Numbered from the stretch's first letter, positions 41,999 to 51,465 are shown. The stretch is 64,000 nt of DNA from Mesorhizobium sp. WSM3860 (GCF_002294995.1 NZ_NSGF01000015.1:1-64000), one strand, 5' to 3'. Notes: generated by a model not told the origin, from the letters alone. Translations and numbers: made by a program.

Positions 41999-42967
41999 TC
42001 AGGATTGCTCGCCGCCGCCGCCGTTGCGCAGGTGGCTCGGCGCGATGCCCATCACCCGCTTGAAGGCGCGGCTGAAGGAAGCTTCCGAATCGTAGCCGAG
42101 CTTCGCCGCCGCCACCGAAACGCGCATGCCGTCGCGGGCGAGCCATTGCCGTGCCTGATGCATGCGCACGCGCAGCACATATTTGGCCGGGGTCTCGCCG
42201 ACCACGATGGCGAAGCGCTGCGCGAAGGCGGAGCGCGACGCGCCCATCAATCGCGCCAGGGATTCGACCGTCCAATCGCGGTCGGGCTGCAGATGAATGG
42301 CGGCGAGCACCTTGCCGACGTCAGGATTGCGGACCGCGGCGATCCATCCGGTCGCGTCGCCGCAGCCGTTCTCCACCCAGGAGCGGATGATTGTGGCGGC
42401 GAGCACGTCAGCCAGGCGGGCGAGAATGCCGCCGGAGCCGACCCGGTCCATCGTCACCTCGCCGGCCATCGCATCGAGCAGATGCTGGATGCCCGGCGCG
42501 TTCGCCATCAGCTTATGCGCCTGCATCAGGTCAGGCATCATGTCGAGCAGCGGATGCGAGCCGTCGAGATTGAAATGCATGCTGCCGCAAAACAGCAAGG
42601 TCTTGCAGCCGTCGCAGCCGTTGGAGACGTCATAGATGTTCTCGCAGACCGGCTCGATCGTGTAGCGGCCGATCGGTACGGGCGGAACGCCCGGCGCGCT
42701 GGCCAGCACATGCTCGTCGCCGCGCGGGATCAAGAGCGCGTCGCCGACCGAGAGCTCGATCCATTCCCTGGCCGGCGAGTACAGCCAGCAGCCCTGCTGG
42801 CCGATGAAATGGAACCGCGCCGCCCTCTGTGCGGGGAAGGAAACGGCCCAGGGTTCGCCCAGCACGCAGCGGCCATAGTCGACGCCGTCGAGCCGCAGTC
42901 CGCGCAGCATGTCGGTCAGCGGATCGCCCGACGCCGGCAATGTGGTTTTGGACGAATTGTAATTCAT
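41999..42967 (-). CDS. AraC-family regulator with cupin-like sensor domain
   Basis: This 322-residue protein has an N-terminal cupin-type AraC sensor (LSVGDALLIPRGDEHVLAS near residues 83-101, and a Cys-rich CDGCKTLLFCGSMHF) and a C-terminal double helix-turn-helix with SLARLMGASRSAFAQRFAIVVG and KLGYDSEASFSRAFKRVMGIAPSHLR. It is divergent from the MFS exporter at 43136 and is the probable regulator of that gene. ATG 42967 is used, since the upstream frame shows no family similarity. Confidence 0.9.
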   Translation of the reverse strand: MNYNSSKTTLPASGDPLTDMLRGLRLDGVDYGRCVLGEPWAVSFPAQRAARFHFIGQQGCWLYSPAREWIELSVGDALLIPRGDEHVLASAPGVPPVPIGRYTIEPVCENIYDVSNGCDGCKTLLFCGSMHFNLDGSHPLLDMMPDLMQAHKLMANAPGIQHLLDAMAGEVTMDRVGSGGILARLADVLAATIIRSWVENGCGDATGWIAAVRNPDVGKVLAAIHLQPDRDWTVESLARLMGASRSAFAQRFAIVVGETPAKYVLRVRMHQARQWLARDGMRVSVAAAKLGYDSEASFSRAFKRVMGIAPSHLRNGGGGEQS

Positions 42968-43135
42968 TTCGGCGTTTCTAGCATGGAAACGCCAGCCGGT
43001 CACTCCCTATGTTGCACTGCAGCCAAATGTTGCGCCGCAACCAAATCGACCGACGGCGTCGCCCGCCAGGTATGTAACGCGTGGATCCCGAGCTGGCGGT
43101 CTCTCAAATGGCGCAAAACAGATCGGAGATTCCCC

Positions 43136-44350
43136 ATGACCGAACCCGCCACGGGCGCCATCGATGCCGCTGTTCTCGATAGAACCGAAGCCGAGGAGCG
43201 AAGCGAGCCCGTATGGGCCGCAGTGGTCTCGCTGGCGCTCGGCGTGTTTGGTTTGGTGACCGCCGAATTTCTGCCCGCCAGCCTGCTGACGCGGCTGGCG
43301 CAGGATCTCGGCGTCAGCGAAGGCGCCGCCGGCCAGGCCGTGACGGCGACGGCCGTCGTCGGCGCGATCGCAGCACCTACGATGGCCATCGTCACCAAGC
43401 GGCTCGACCGCAGGCTGGTCATGTGGCTGCTCACCGTGCTTCTGATCGTCTCCAACCTGCTTGCAGCCTTCGCCTCCTCGCTCATGATGCTGCTTCTGGC
43501 CCGCGTGATCCTGGGCGTCGCGCTCGGCGGCTTCTGGGCGATGTCGGCTGCCATGGCGATGCGGCTGGTGCCGATGCGGCTGATGCCGCGCGCCATGTCG
43601 ATCATCCTGACCGGCGTATCGGTGGCGACCGTCACCGCGGCGCCCGTCGGGGCCTATGTCGGCGACATCTGGGGCTGGCGCACGGCCTTCATGATCGCGG
43701 CGGTCGTCGGCGCGCTGACGCTGCTTGTACAACTCGCCACCATCCCCAGCCTTCCGCCAACGGCGGTGGCAAGCTTTCGGACGCTGATCGAGGTACTGAA
43801 GCGGCGAACGATCCGCATCGCCCTGCTGGTCGTGCTGCTCGTCGCCTCGGGACAGTTTGCCGGCTTCACCTATGTGCGGCCATTCCTGGAGACGGTGCCG
43901 GTCATGCCGATCGAGACCATCTCGCTGGTTCTGCTCGCCTACGGCATCGGCGGCTTCTTCGGCAATTTCGCCGGCGCCTTCCTGGCCGAGCGCAATCTGA
44001 AGCTTGCGGTCGGATTGGCCCCGCTGCTGATCGCGGTGTCCGCGCTTGCCATGCTCACCCTCGGCGCTTCACCGGTGATTGCGGCGATCGCGGTTGCGGC
44101 CTGGGGCTTTGCCTTCGGCGCGGTGCCGGTCGGGCTGCAGACCTGGCTGGTGCGGGCCGCGCCCGACCAGGCCGAGAGCGCCGGCGGCCTGATGGTCGCG
44201 ACATTTCAGGTGGCGATCGCGCTGGGTGCGGTTTTCGGCGGCGTGCTGGTCGACCAGGCCGGCGTCGCCAGCGCATTCGGCTACGGTGCCGTGGCAACGC
44301 TGCTCGGGGCGCTGGTGACTTTCGCCGTCGGGCCGAAACAGGCTGAATAG
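43136..44350 (+). CDS. MFS transporter (drug or nucleoside efflux type)
   Basis: This 404-residue protein has about 12 membrane segments and the DHA1/NepI-like pattern: VSLALGVFGLVTAEFLPASLLTRLAQDLGVSEG, the loop LDRRLVMWLL, RVILGVALGGFWAMSAAMAMRL, and VGAYVGDIWGWRTAFMIAAVVG. It probably exports small molecules with proton antiport. The ATG at 43136 has CGGAG upstream. It is controlled with, or by, the divergent AraC gene. Confidence 0.92.
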   Translation: MTEPATGAIDAAVLDRTEAEERSEPVWAAVVSLALGVFGLVTAEFLPASLLTRLAQDLGVSEGAAGQAVTATAVVGAIAAPTMAIVTKRLDRRLVMWLLTVLLIVSNLLAAFASSLMMLLLARVILGVALGGFWAMSAAMAMRLVPMRLMPRAMSIILTGVSVATVTAAPVGAYVGDIWGWRTAFMIAAVVGALTLLVQLATIPSLPPTAVASFRTLIEVLKRRTIRIALLVVLLVASGQFAGFTYVRPFLETVPVMPIETISLVLLAYGIGGFFGNFAGAFLAERNLKLAVGLAPLLIAVSALAMLTLGASPVIAAIAVAAWGFAFGAVPVGLQTWLVRAAPDQAESAGGLMVATFQVAIALGAVFGGVLVDQAGVASAFGYGAVATLLGALVTFAVGPKQAE

Positions 44351-44358
44351 TCTTGGAC

Positions 44359-44393
44359 GCCGACAAGCCGGCCGATATGGCCGGCTTGTCGGC
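44359..44393. terminator. Strong bidirectional hairpin between convergent genes
   Basis: GCCGACAAGCCGGCC (44359-44373) and its perfect 15-base inverse (44379-44393) enclose GATAT, nine bases after the MFS stop and 19 before the stop of the convergent GFA gene. Confidence 0.8.
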
Positions 44394-44411
44394 AGCGCGA
44401 TGCAGTCTGCT

Positions 44412-44759
44412 CTAAGCCGAGCGGCCGTCGAACTCAAAAACCTCGACGGTGGCGAGATCGACGCCGTCGAGGCAATTGATGTTGATGTAGGCGCTGCGCT
44501 CTGCGCCGTGGCTGGCATCCTCGGCGAAGGGATGGATGCCGCAGGTGCGGCAGAAGCGATGCACGAGCGCGCCCTTGCCGAACGTGTAGCGGCCAAGGTC
44601 GTCGCCCCAGGCGACCAGACGCAGGCTGTCGTGCGGCACGGCCCACAGCAGCGGAGCCTTGCGCCGGCAGATCGAGCAGTTGCAGCGTATCGCGCCGCCA
44701 AGCTCGCCCTCGACCTCGAACGCCACCTTGCCGCAGTGGCAGCTGCCTTTGTAGAGCAT
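44412..44759 (-). CDS. GFA-family zinc-binding protein
   Basis: This 115-residue protein has all the zinc cysteines of the GFA/CENP-V family: GSCHCGKVAFEVEG near residues 6-19, RCNCSICRRKA near 25-35 and RFCRTCGIHPFAED near 68-81. Family members act on glutathione adducts of formaldehyde or are uncharacterized. GGAGAGGAAG precedes the ATG. It is complete, unlike the diverged paralogue at 20194-20634. Confidence 0.92.
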   Translation of the reverse strand: MLYKGSCHCGKVAFEVEGELGGAIRCNCSICRRKAPLLWAVPHDSLRLVAWGDDLGRYTFGKGALVHRFCRTCGIHPFAEDASHGAERSAYININCLDGVDLATVEVFEFDGRSA

Positions 44760-44872
44760 CGGTTCTTCCTCTCCATCGGCGGGCGCAAACGCACGCTTGG
44801 CTGATTATCGCTTCGCGTCCAAGTTGGCCGCTGCCTTAAAGACGTTGCAGCTCTGCGGAGTCCGACATCGAC

Positions 44873-46168
44873 ATGCAATCCGCCCGCGACCGTCTCGAAA
44901 TCATCCTGTCACGTCTTGCCGATCGCGCGGCTGACGAAAAGATCTACACCAAGCTTTATACCCAAGCGGCGCTCGCCGCAGCGGATGCAGCCGACGCGCG
45001 GCAAAGAGCCGGCGGTTGCCTCGGGCCGCTCGATGGCGTGATCGTGTCGATCAAGGATCTGTTCGATGTCGCGGGGGAGCCGACCCGGGCAGGCTCGCTG
45101 ATGTTCGCCGGGGCTCCGCCCGCCGCGCAGGACGCGGCGATCGTGCGCCGGCTGCGCCGGGCGGGCGCGGTGATCCTCGGCAAGACCAACATGACCGAAT
45201 TCGCCTTCACCGCAATCGGCGACAACCCGCATTACGGCACACCGGGCAATGCCGCGGATGCCAGCCTGATCCCGGGCGGTTCTTCATCCGGCGCCGGCGT
45301 TGCGGTGGCCGAAGGCAGCAGTCAAATCTCGATCGGCTCGGATACGGGCGGCTCGGTGCGCATTCCAGCCTCGCTCAACGGCGTCGTCGGCTTCAAGCCG
45401 ACGGCCCGGCGCGTACCTTTAACCGGCGCCTTTCCGCTGTCGATGACGCTGGATTCGATCGGCCCGCTTGCGAGAAGCGTCGCCGATTGCGCGGTTGCCG
45501 ACGCGATCATGGCCGGAGAAGAGCCGGTTGCGCTTCAGCCGATCCCGATCGCCGGCCTGCGCATCGGCATTGCGCGCGGCGCGCTGTTCGGCGAAACGCA
45601 GCCCGAGGTCGCCGGCGCTTTCGAGGCCTGCATCGACAGGATCGGGCAGGCCGGCGCCCGCGCCTCCGATTTTTCCATCGACGATCTCATCGCGGAGATG
45701 CGTCTGGCTACCAGGCGCGGGACGATCGCGTCCATGGAAGGCGCGGAGGTGCATGCCGACTGGCTGGCGAGCGAAACGTCCGTGCCCGTCGATCCGCATG
45801 TCACCGGGCCATTGTCGCGCGCGCTGGCCGTTCCCGCCTCAGCCTATATCCGCACAATCCGCCGCCGCGGCGAGCTTGCGGCGGCGGTGGCGCAACGGCT
45901 GGAGACGGTCGATGTGCTGGCCTTGCCGACCGTGCCGATAGTCGCGCCCTCCATTGCCGCCATGGCCGGCGACGAAGCGCTGCGCGACCGGACGGAAGGG
46001 TTGCTGTTGCGCAACACGCAGGTCGCCAACCAGTTCGATCTCTGCGCAATCTCGCTGCCGATGCCGAGCACGAAGCTGCCGGCCGGGCTGATGATGGTGG
46101 CGAGGCATGGGCACGATCGGCACTTGCTAGCGATTGCCGCCGCGATAGAGGCTTTGCTGAGCGGTTGA
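44873..46168 (+). CDS. Amidase-signature family hydrolase
   Basis: This 431-residue enzyme has the amidase-signature triad: Lys61 in VSIKDLFDV, Ser137 in GGSSSGAG and the nucleophile Ser161 in SDTGGSVR, 24 residues apart as in known members. It is predicted to hydrolyse an amide to an acid and ammonia. The actual substrate is unknown. It is transcribed toward the hydroxyacid dehydrogenase gene on the other strand, with 19 bases between their stops. Confidence 0.93.
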   Translation: MQSARDRLEIILSRLADRAADEKIYTKLYTQAALAAADAADARQRAGGCLGPLDGVIVSIKDLFDVAGEPTRAGSLMFAGAPPAAQDAAIVRRLRRAGAVILGKTNMTEFAFTAIGDNPHYGTPGNAADASLIPGGSSSGAGVAVAEGSSQISIGSDTGGSVRIPASLNGVVGFKPTARRVPLTGAFPLSMTLDSIGPLARSVADCAVADAIMAGEEPVALQPIPIAGLRIGIARGALFGETQPEVAGAFEACIDRIGQAGARASDFSIDDLIAEMRLATRRGTIASMEGAEVHADWLASETSVPVDPHVTGPLSRALAVPASAYIRTIRRRGELAAAVAQRLETVDVLALPTVPIVAPSIAAMAGDEALRDRTEGLLLRNTQVANQFDLCAISLPMPSTKLPAGLMMVARHGHDRHLLAIAAAIEALLSG

Positions 46169-46187
46169 GATCGTGGCAGCGGCGCAG

Positions 46188-47165
46188 TCAGTCGGCCGGG
46201 AAGCGGCGCCGATAGTGCTCGGTCACCTCCGGGTTGCGCAGGTTGACTGGCAGCTTGTTGGCGAGCACCAGAAGCGCCTCACCGGCCGCGCCGACGCCCA
46301 TGCGCATCATCGATTCCTCGGTGATGCCGGCCATATGGGGAGTGATGATGACGTTGTCGAAGCTGAAATAGGGATGGCTTGGCGGCAGCGGCTGGGTCGC
46401 AAAGACGTCGAGCGCCGCACCGCCGATGCGGCCCTTTCGCAGGGCTTCAATCAGCGCCTCGTCATCGACCACCGGCCCGCGCGAGACATTGATCAACAGC
46501 GCATTGGGCTTCATGCGAGCGATGCGCTCGCGGCTGATCAGGCCGCGCGTCTCCTCGGTCAGCGGGCAGCACAGCACGATGATGTCGCTCTGCTCGACCA
46601 GCGCGTCGATCGACAGAAAGCCGACGCGCTCAGGCGCCGGGCGCAAGCTGCGTGTCGTCGCCACGACGTTGAGATCGAAGCCGTGCGCGGCAATGTGGCC
46701 GACGGCCTGACCGACGGCACCAAGGCCGACAATGCCGATCGTCTTGCCGGCGAGCTCGCTGGTCGAATTGGCGTGCTCGCGCCCGGCAAGCCAGCCCTTG
46801 GCGCGCAGGTCGCGATCCATCACGCGGAATCGCCTGAGCAGCGCGAGCGCCGTGAACATCACATGCTCGGCGACCGAGCGGGCATTGACGGCCGGCACGT
46901 TCGCCACCAGCACGCCGGCGGCGGTGGCCGCCTCGACCGGAATCATGTCCAGCCCCGCGCCATGGCGGATCGCGGCGCGCAGCAGGGACGCGCCTGCGAA
47001 CAGCTCCGGCGGCAGCGGCGCTCGGACGACAACGATGTCCGCGTCCCTGGCTTCAGCGGTCAACGTCTTGGCGTCTAGCGCGGAGGCTATCGCCAGCCGG
47101 CCCGCCCCAGCCAGCATTTGCGTGGCGCGCGGGTGCAGCGGATGCGTCGACAATATTTTACGCAT
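46188..47165 (-). CDS. D-isomer-specific 2-hydroxyacid dehydrogenase
   Basis: This 325-residue NAD-dependent enzyme has the Rossmann motif GKTIGIVGLGAVGQAVG near residues 140-156, the catalytic Arg in NVSRGPVVDDEAL, Glu in the following strand and His in ITPHMAGITEES. It interconverts a 2-keto acid and a D-2-hydroxyacid. The FadR-type gene upstream ends five bases before its ATG, so they share a transcript. It may reduce or oxidize an intermediate produced by the nearby dehydratase. Confidence 0.93.
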   Translation of the reverse strand: MRKILSTHPLHPRATQMLAGAGRLAIASALDAKTLTAEARDADIVVVRAPLPPELFAGASLLRAAIRHGAGLDMIPVEAATAAGVLVANVPAVNARSVAEHVMFTALALLRRFRVMDRDLRAKGWLAGREHANSTSELAGKTIGIVGLGAVGQAVGHIAAHGFDLNVVATTRSLRPAPERVGFLSIDALVEQSDIIVLCCPLTEETRGLISRERIARMKPNALLINVSRGPVVDDEALIEALRKGRIGGAALDVFATQPLPPSHPYFSFDNVIITPHMAGITEESMMRMGVGAAGEALLVLANKLPVNLRNPEVTEHYRRRFPAD

Positions 47166-47170
47166 CGGGC

Positions 47171-47887
47171 TCAGGCCTTTTCGAGCGCTGCGCTTTTCGG
47201 CTCGGTCCAGCGACCTTCGATGATCCCCTTCCAGTAGCTCTCGGCTCCTTGCAGGTGCGCACTCATCAGCGCCTGGGCGAGGTTGCCGTCGCGGCGCAGC
47301 AGCGCCTCGTAGATCTGGATGTGTTCGGCATGCGAGCGCATGCTGCGCTCCAGATCGTTAAAATAGATCGGCAGGCGCTGCTCGCCCATCAGGTAGTAGA
47401 CGCTGCAGATGTTGTGGAAGACGCCGTTCTTGGTCGCCCGCACAATCTCGAGGTGGAACTCGCGGTCCTCCTTGGCGAGGCCTTCGCCGGCGGCGATGCG
47501 TTCTTCGGAAGCCTTCAGGATCTCACGCAGCCGCTCGAAATTCTCTTCCGTTGCGCGCGAGCAGGCAAGCTCGGCCGCCTTGATCTCGTGGATCTTGCGC
47601 AGCTCGACGGTTTCGTAGATCTGCACCGGGTCGAGCGGCAGGCCTGCGCGGGCGAAAAGCGCTAACGCTTCTACGCTTGCCTGCTTGGTGTCGATATAGA
47701 TGCCGGACTTGGCGCGGCGCTCGACGATGCGCATCGCTTCGAGGATGGCAAGCGCCTCGCGGATCTGGCCGCGGCTGACAACGAAGTGTTCCGCCAGCTC
47801 GCGCTCCGACGGCGTGCGGCCCGACTCCTTGTCCGAGTTGGAGAACAGATAGGCGGCGAGTTCCGCAAGAAGGTTCTTTTCTTTCAT
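47171..47887 (-). CDS. FadR-family GntR regulator (FCD domain)
   Basis: This 238-residue regulator has a winged helix with TPSERELAEHFVVSRGQIREALAILEAM near residues 20-47 and an FCD domain with VELRKIHEIKAAELACSRA, EDREFHLEIVRATKN and HIQIYEALLRRD. The ATG at 47887 follows the stop of the dehydratase gene. A TTG at 47893 overlapping that stop is also possible. It is the best candidate for binding the TGGT-N3-ACCA sites at 35604, 50115 and 50294, since it lies in the same block and has the matching HTH family. Confidence 0.91.
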   Translation of the reverse strand: MKEKNLLAELAAYLFSNSDKESGRTPSERELAEHFVVSRGQIREALAILEAMRIVERRAKSGIYIDTKQASVEALALFARAGLPLDPVQIYETVELRKIHEIKAAELACSRATEENFERLREILKASEERIAAGEGLAKEDREFHLEIVRATKNGVFHNICSVYYLMGEQRLPIYFNDLERSMRSHAEHIQIYEALLRRDGNLAQALMSAHLQGAESYWKGIIEGRWTEPKSAALEKA

Positions 47888-47889
47888 CG

Positions 47890-49059
47890 TCAAATGCGTA
47901 GCGCGTGCGCCTCCAGGAATCGCTCCGAAACGGTGAAACCCAATCCGGGCTTTTCAGGGATCGCTATCATACCGTCCTTTGCTTCGACAGTCTCCTCGAC
48001 GAGATCGTGGATCATCGGATTGGCGCCCAGCGAATATTCGACGATGAAGGTCGCCGGGGAAGCCGCGCAGACATGCAGTCCGGCGAAGAAGCAGGGCGCG
48101 CCGGCCCACAGATGCGGCGCGAAGCGCAGGTTGAAGGCGCTGGCGATGGTGCCGATCTTCATCGCCTCGCTGATGCCGCCACAGAAGGCGGGATCAGGCT
48201 GGAAGATGTCGGCCGATTTCAGCACGGCCAGATCGCGAAAGGCATAGCGCGTCGCCTCGCTCTCGCCGGTGGCGATCGGGGTCGAACCGGAGGCGCGCAC
48301 CTCGGCCATGCCGGGCTTGTCGTCGGCGATCACCGGCTCCTCGAACCAAGCCAGATCGAGATCGGCGGTGAGGCTGATGAAGCGCTTGGCCTCGGCGACG
48401 GTGTAGGTGCCGTGCGCGTCGACCATAAGCTCGACATCAGGACCGATCGCTTCCCTGGCGGCGCGGACTCGCGCGGCCGAGATATGCGGCGCGCCGTCCA
48501 TAGCGCCGATGCGCATCTTCAGTGCCTTGAAGCCGCCTTTGGCGATATAGGATTTTAGCTGGTCGCCAATGGTATCGGCTGGCGCCCAGCCGCCCGAGGC
48601 ATAGGCTTGCATGCGCTCGACCTTGCGGCCGCCGAGCAGCCGCCAGACCGGCTGCCCCAGCGACTTGCCGAGGATGTCCCAAAGCGCGATGTCGACGGCG
48701 CTGATCGCCGCCACGCTCATGCCGCGCCGCGCCAGTTGGGGCATGGCATGGCCGGCATGGGCCGCCGTGTGGTGTCGCACGCCGTTGTAGAGCATCTCCC
48801 AGATGATGCCGATATCGGCCGGATCACGGCCGATGAGCTGCGGCGCAATCTCGTGGTTCAGCATGTGGACCAGCGCGCCATAGCTGCCGGCGCTGCCGGC
48901 GGCGTTCTTGCCCTCGCCCCAGCCGACCAGGCCGTCATCGGTCTCGACGCGCAGGATGGCGGCGTCGAACGTCGTCACCTGACCGAAGTCGCTGCGATGC
49001 TGCTTTGCGACTTCGATCGGTATGCGAACCCACCAGGCCTGGACGCTTTTTATACGCAT
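47890..49059 (-). CDS. Enolase-superfamily dehydratase/racemase (mandelate racemase subgroup)
   Basis: This 389-residue protein has metal ligands Asp in MVDAHGTY, Glu in WFEEPV and Glu in ATGES, with His in APHLWAG on the last strand. The second-strand motif reads K-M-R near residues 181-183 instead of the common K-x-K, which limits the possible chemistry. It probably dehydrates or epimerizes a sugar acid. GGGGATCAAG precedes the ATG at 49059. It overlaps the start region of the FadR-type regulator downstream. Confidence 0.9.
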   Translation of the reverse strand: MRIKSVQAWWVRIPIEVAKQHRSDFGQVTTFDAAILRVETDDGLVGWGEGKNAAGSAGSYGALVHMLNHEIAPQLIGRDPADIGIIWEMLYNGVRHHTAAHAGHAMPQLARRGMSVAAISAVDIALWDILGKSLGQPVWRLLGGRKVERMQAYASGGWAPADTIGDQLKSYIAKGGFKALKMRIGAMDGAPHISAARVRAAREAIGPDVELMVDAHGTYTVAEAKRFISLTADLDLAWFEEPVIADDKPGMAEVRASGSTPIATGESEATRYAFRDLAVLKSADIFQPDPAFCGGISEAMKIGTIASAFNLRFAPHLWAGAPCFFAGLHVCAASPATFIVEYSLGANPMIHDLVEETVEAKDGMIAIPEKPGLGFTVSERFLEAHALRI

Positions 49060-49120
49060 CTTGATCCCCGGCCCCCGCCGCCCGGCGAGGACGGTAGGGC
49101 TAAGCTCCAAATCGGTCCGT

Positions 49121-50008
49121 CTACTTGATCAGCGGCAGCAGCGTTTCGGCGGTGATGCGCATCTGGTCGGTGTAGAATTTCTCGGTGAGCACGCTGGAGC
49201 CGTGATCCTGGATGAATTTGAGCTGCTCGGGCGAGATGTCGACCGGGTTGCGCTCCACCATCTCCGGATAGGGGGCGGCCGGCGTACGGTCGACCGGCGC
49301 GACGAACTCGTTGGTCAGCGCGCCGTCATAGCCAATCTCCTTCAGCGTGCCGACGATCTTCGGCCAGTCGATCTGGCCGAGACCGGCGGCGAAGCGGTTG
49401 TTGTCGGCGACGTGGAAGTCGTAGAGGCGCTTGCCGACCTGGCGGATGGCGTCATAGACGTTAAATTCCTCCATGTGGATGTGGTAGGCGTCGAGGCATA
49501 CGCCGCATTCCGGGCTCACCGCATCCGCGAGCGCGAGCGCCTGGGCACCACGATTGAAGAGATATGTCTCGAATCGGTTGAGCGGCTCGACGGCGATCTT
49601 GACGCCGACCTTCTTGGCATGCGCGAAGCATTCGCGCGTGGCGTCCACCACCCACCCCCACTCTTCCGCCTCGGTGCCGTCGGGCACCACCTTGCCGACG
49701 GTGGCGGGAACCAGCGTGATGATCTCACCGTCAAGCTCGCTCACCATGGTCAGCACGTCCTTGACATATTGTACCGATCGCTCGCGCTGGCCCTGGTCCT
49801 TGGCGGCGAGGTTGCGTTCGCCCAGCATCAGCGTCACCGAGCCCCAGCAACGTATGCCGTGCTCCTTCAGGAGCGCGCGTGTTTCCTTGGTCTTGTACTG
49901 CTCGGGCTCGCCGGAAATCTCGATCGACTCATAGCCGAACTTCTTGATGCGCTTCAGCGTCACCTCCAGCGGCTCCGCCCGCATCCAGTTGTGCGTCGAA
50001 AGATGCAT
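49121..50008 (-). CDS. Xylose-isomerase-like TIM-barrel protein
   Basis: This 295-residue protein has the AP-endonuclease-2/xylose-isomerase-like barrel: MRAEPLEVTLKRIKKFGYESIEISG, VKIAVEPLNRFETYLFN, CGVCLDAYHIHMEE and YDFHVADNNRFAAG, which supply Glu, Asp, His and Glu metal ligands. It is likely a sugar isomerase or epimerase. It starts the minus-strand operon that includes the dehydratase, the regulator and the hydroxyacid dehydrogenase, from the divergent promoter with TGGT-N3-ACCA sites. Confidence 0.9.
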   Translation of the reverse strand: MHLSTHNWMRAEPLEVTLKRIKKFGYESIEISGEPEQYKTKETRALLKEHGIRCWGSVTLMLGERNLAAKDQGQRERSVQYVKDVLTMVSELDGEIITLVPATVGKVVPDGTEAEEWGWVVDATRECFAHAKKVGVKIAVEPLNRFETYLFNRGAQALALADAVSPECGVCLDAYHIHMEEFNVYDAIRQVGKRLYDFHVADNNRFAAGLGQIDWPKIVGTLKEIGYDGALTNEFVAPVDRTPAAPYPEMVERNPVDISPEQLKFIQDHGSSVLTEKFYTDQMRITAETLLPLIK

Positions 50009-50409
50009 GGTCTATCCTTCCCAGAATTCGCCTGTCAGGTTTTTTCGCGGCGTTCTCCACTGAGCCCGTCGCATGATCTCCTCCCCACGGCGTTCCAGCG
50101 GTTTTTCTCGAAACTGGTTCTACCAATTGGGTCTGACAGAACCTCTACAGCAAATACACAGGAACGGCAAGGAGACCGCCCATTGGGCCTGACTCATCAG
50201 TCAATCTGTTGATTTTAATTGACTAAGCTGCCCTTTGGCAATCGTGCGGATCGCTCTCCAGCCGCTTCTGGCCGCTTGACCAAATAGCCGGATTTGGTAA
50301 TACCAGAATGCCGCTACCTGTCGGCGCCGATACGAACGATCGAAGAGGCTAGCCCTCGCTTCAATCGGCGCTATGCTTGGTCCATGAAAACGAGAGAGGG
50401 AGGATGCCG
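50009..50409. promoter_or_regulatory. Divergent promoter region with several operator-like sites
   Basis: This 400-base gap separates two TIM-barrel genes. It contains TGGT-TCT-ACCA (50115-50125), an AGTCAAT/ATTGACT inverted repeat with a 12-base spacer (50199-50224) and TTGGTAATACCAGA (50294-50307), identical to 35604-35617. No gene is seen in it. Confidence 0.7.
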
Positions 50410-51465
50410 ATGCCGACGACGATGAAGGGTCCCGGCCTGTTTCTGGCGCAGTTCGCGGGCGACGCCGCGCCATTCAATTCGCTGGCGTCGATCGCCAAAT
50501 GGGCGGCCGGGCTTGGCTACAAGGGCGTCCAGATCCCGACCTGGGACGGACGGCTGTTCGACCTCAAAAAGGCGGCGTCGTCGAAAACCTATTGCGACGA
50601 GGTGAAAGGCATCTGCGCCGATGCCGGCGTCGAGATCACAGAGCTTTCGACGCACTTGCAGGGGCAGTTGGTGGCGGTGCATCCGGCTTACGACGCGCAG
50701 TTCGACGGGTTTGCGCCGGCCGAGGTGCACAACAATCCGAAGGCCCGGCAGAAATGGGCGGTCGAGCAGATGGAATTCGGCGCCAAGGCATCGAAAAATC
50801 TCGGCCTCAAGGCGTCGGTGAGCTTCAGCGGCGCGCTCGCTTTCCCGTACCTCTATCCGTGGCCGCAGCGGCCGCCTGGGCTGATCGAGGAGGCGTTTGC
50901 CGAGCTCGGCAAGCGCTGGAAGCCGATCCTCGATGTCTATGACGAGAACGGCGTCGATGTCGGCTACGAGATCCATCCAGGCGAAGATGTGTTCGACGGC
51001 GCGACCTTCGAAATGTTCCTCGACGCGGTCGGCGGCCACAAGCGCTGCAACATCAATTACGACCCGTCGCACTTCCTCTTGCAGCAGCTCGACTATCTCG
51101 AATTCATCGATATCTACCACGAGCGCATCAAGGCCTTTCACGTCAAGGATGCCGAGTTCAACCCGACCGGACGGCAGGGCGTCTATTCCGGCTATCAGAG
51201 CTGGGTGAACCGGGCGGGGCGTTTCCGTTCACTCGGCGACGGGCAGGTGGATTTCAGCGGCATCTTCTCCAAGCTCACCCAGTACGACTACGATTCCTGG
51301 GCGGTGCTGGAATGGGAATGCTGCCTCAAGCACCCCGAGGACGGCGCCGCCGAAGGCGCGCCCTTCATCCAGCATCATATCGTCCGGGTCACCGAGAGGG
51401 CTTTCGATGATTTCGCCGGCGCCACCAGCGACAAGAAGCTGCTGCGCGCGATGATGGGAATCTAG
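50410..51465 (+). CDS. Sugar-phosphate isomerase/epimerase family TIM barrel
   Basis: This 351-residue protein resembles a xylose-isomerase-like barrel. It has ASIAKWAAGLGYKGVQIPTWDGRLFD, DENGVDVGYEIHPGEDVFD, CNINYDPSHFLLQ with the metal Asp and His, and FHVKDAEFNPTGRQGVYSGYQ. The final AVLEWECCLKHPE supplies a glutamate. ATG 50410 is chosen because GGGAGG stands six bases before it. A Gfo/Idh/MocA dehydrogenase gene follows, and such pairs often act in inositol-like or ketosugar breakdown. Confidence 0.88.
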   Translation: MPTTMKGPGLFLAQFAGDAAPFNSLASIAKWAAGLGYKGVQIPTWDGRLFDLKKAASSKTYCDEVKGICADAGVEITELSTHLQGQLVAVHPAYDAQFDGFAPAEVHNNPKARQKWAVEQMEFGAKASKNLGLKASVSFSGALAFPYLYPWPQRPPGLIEEAFAELGKRWKPILDVYDENGVDVGYEIHPGEDVFDGATFEMFLDAVGGHKRCNINYDPSHFLLQQLDYLEFIDIYHERIKAFHVKDAEFNPTGRQGVYSGYQSWVNRAGRFRSLGDGQVDFSGIFSKLTQYDYDSWAVLEWECCLKHPEDGAAEGAPFIQHHIVRVTERAFDDFAGATSDKKLLRAMMGI

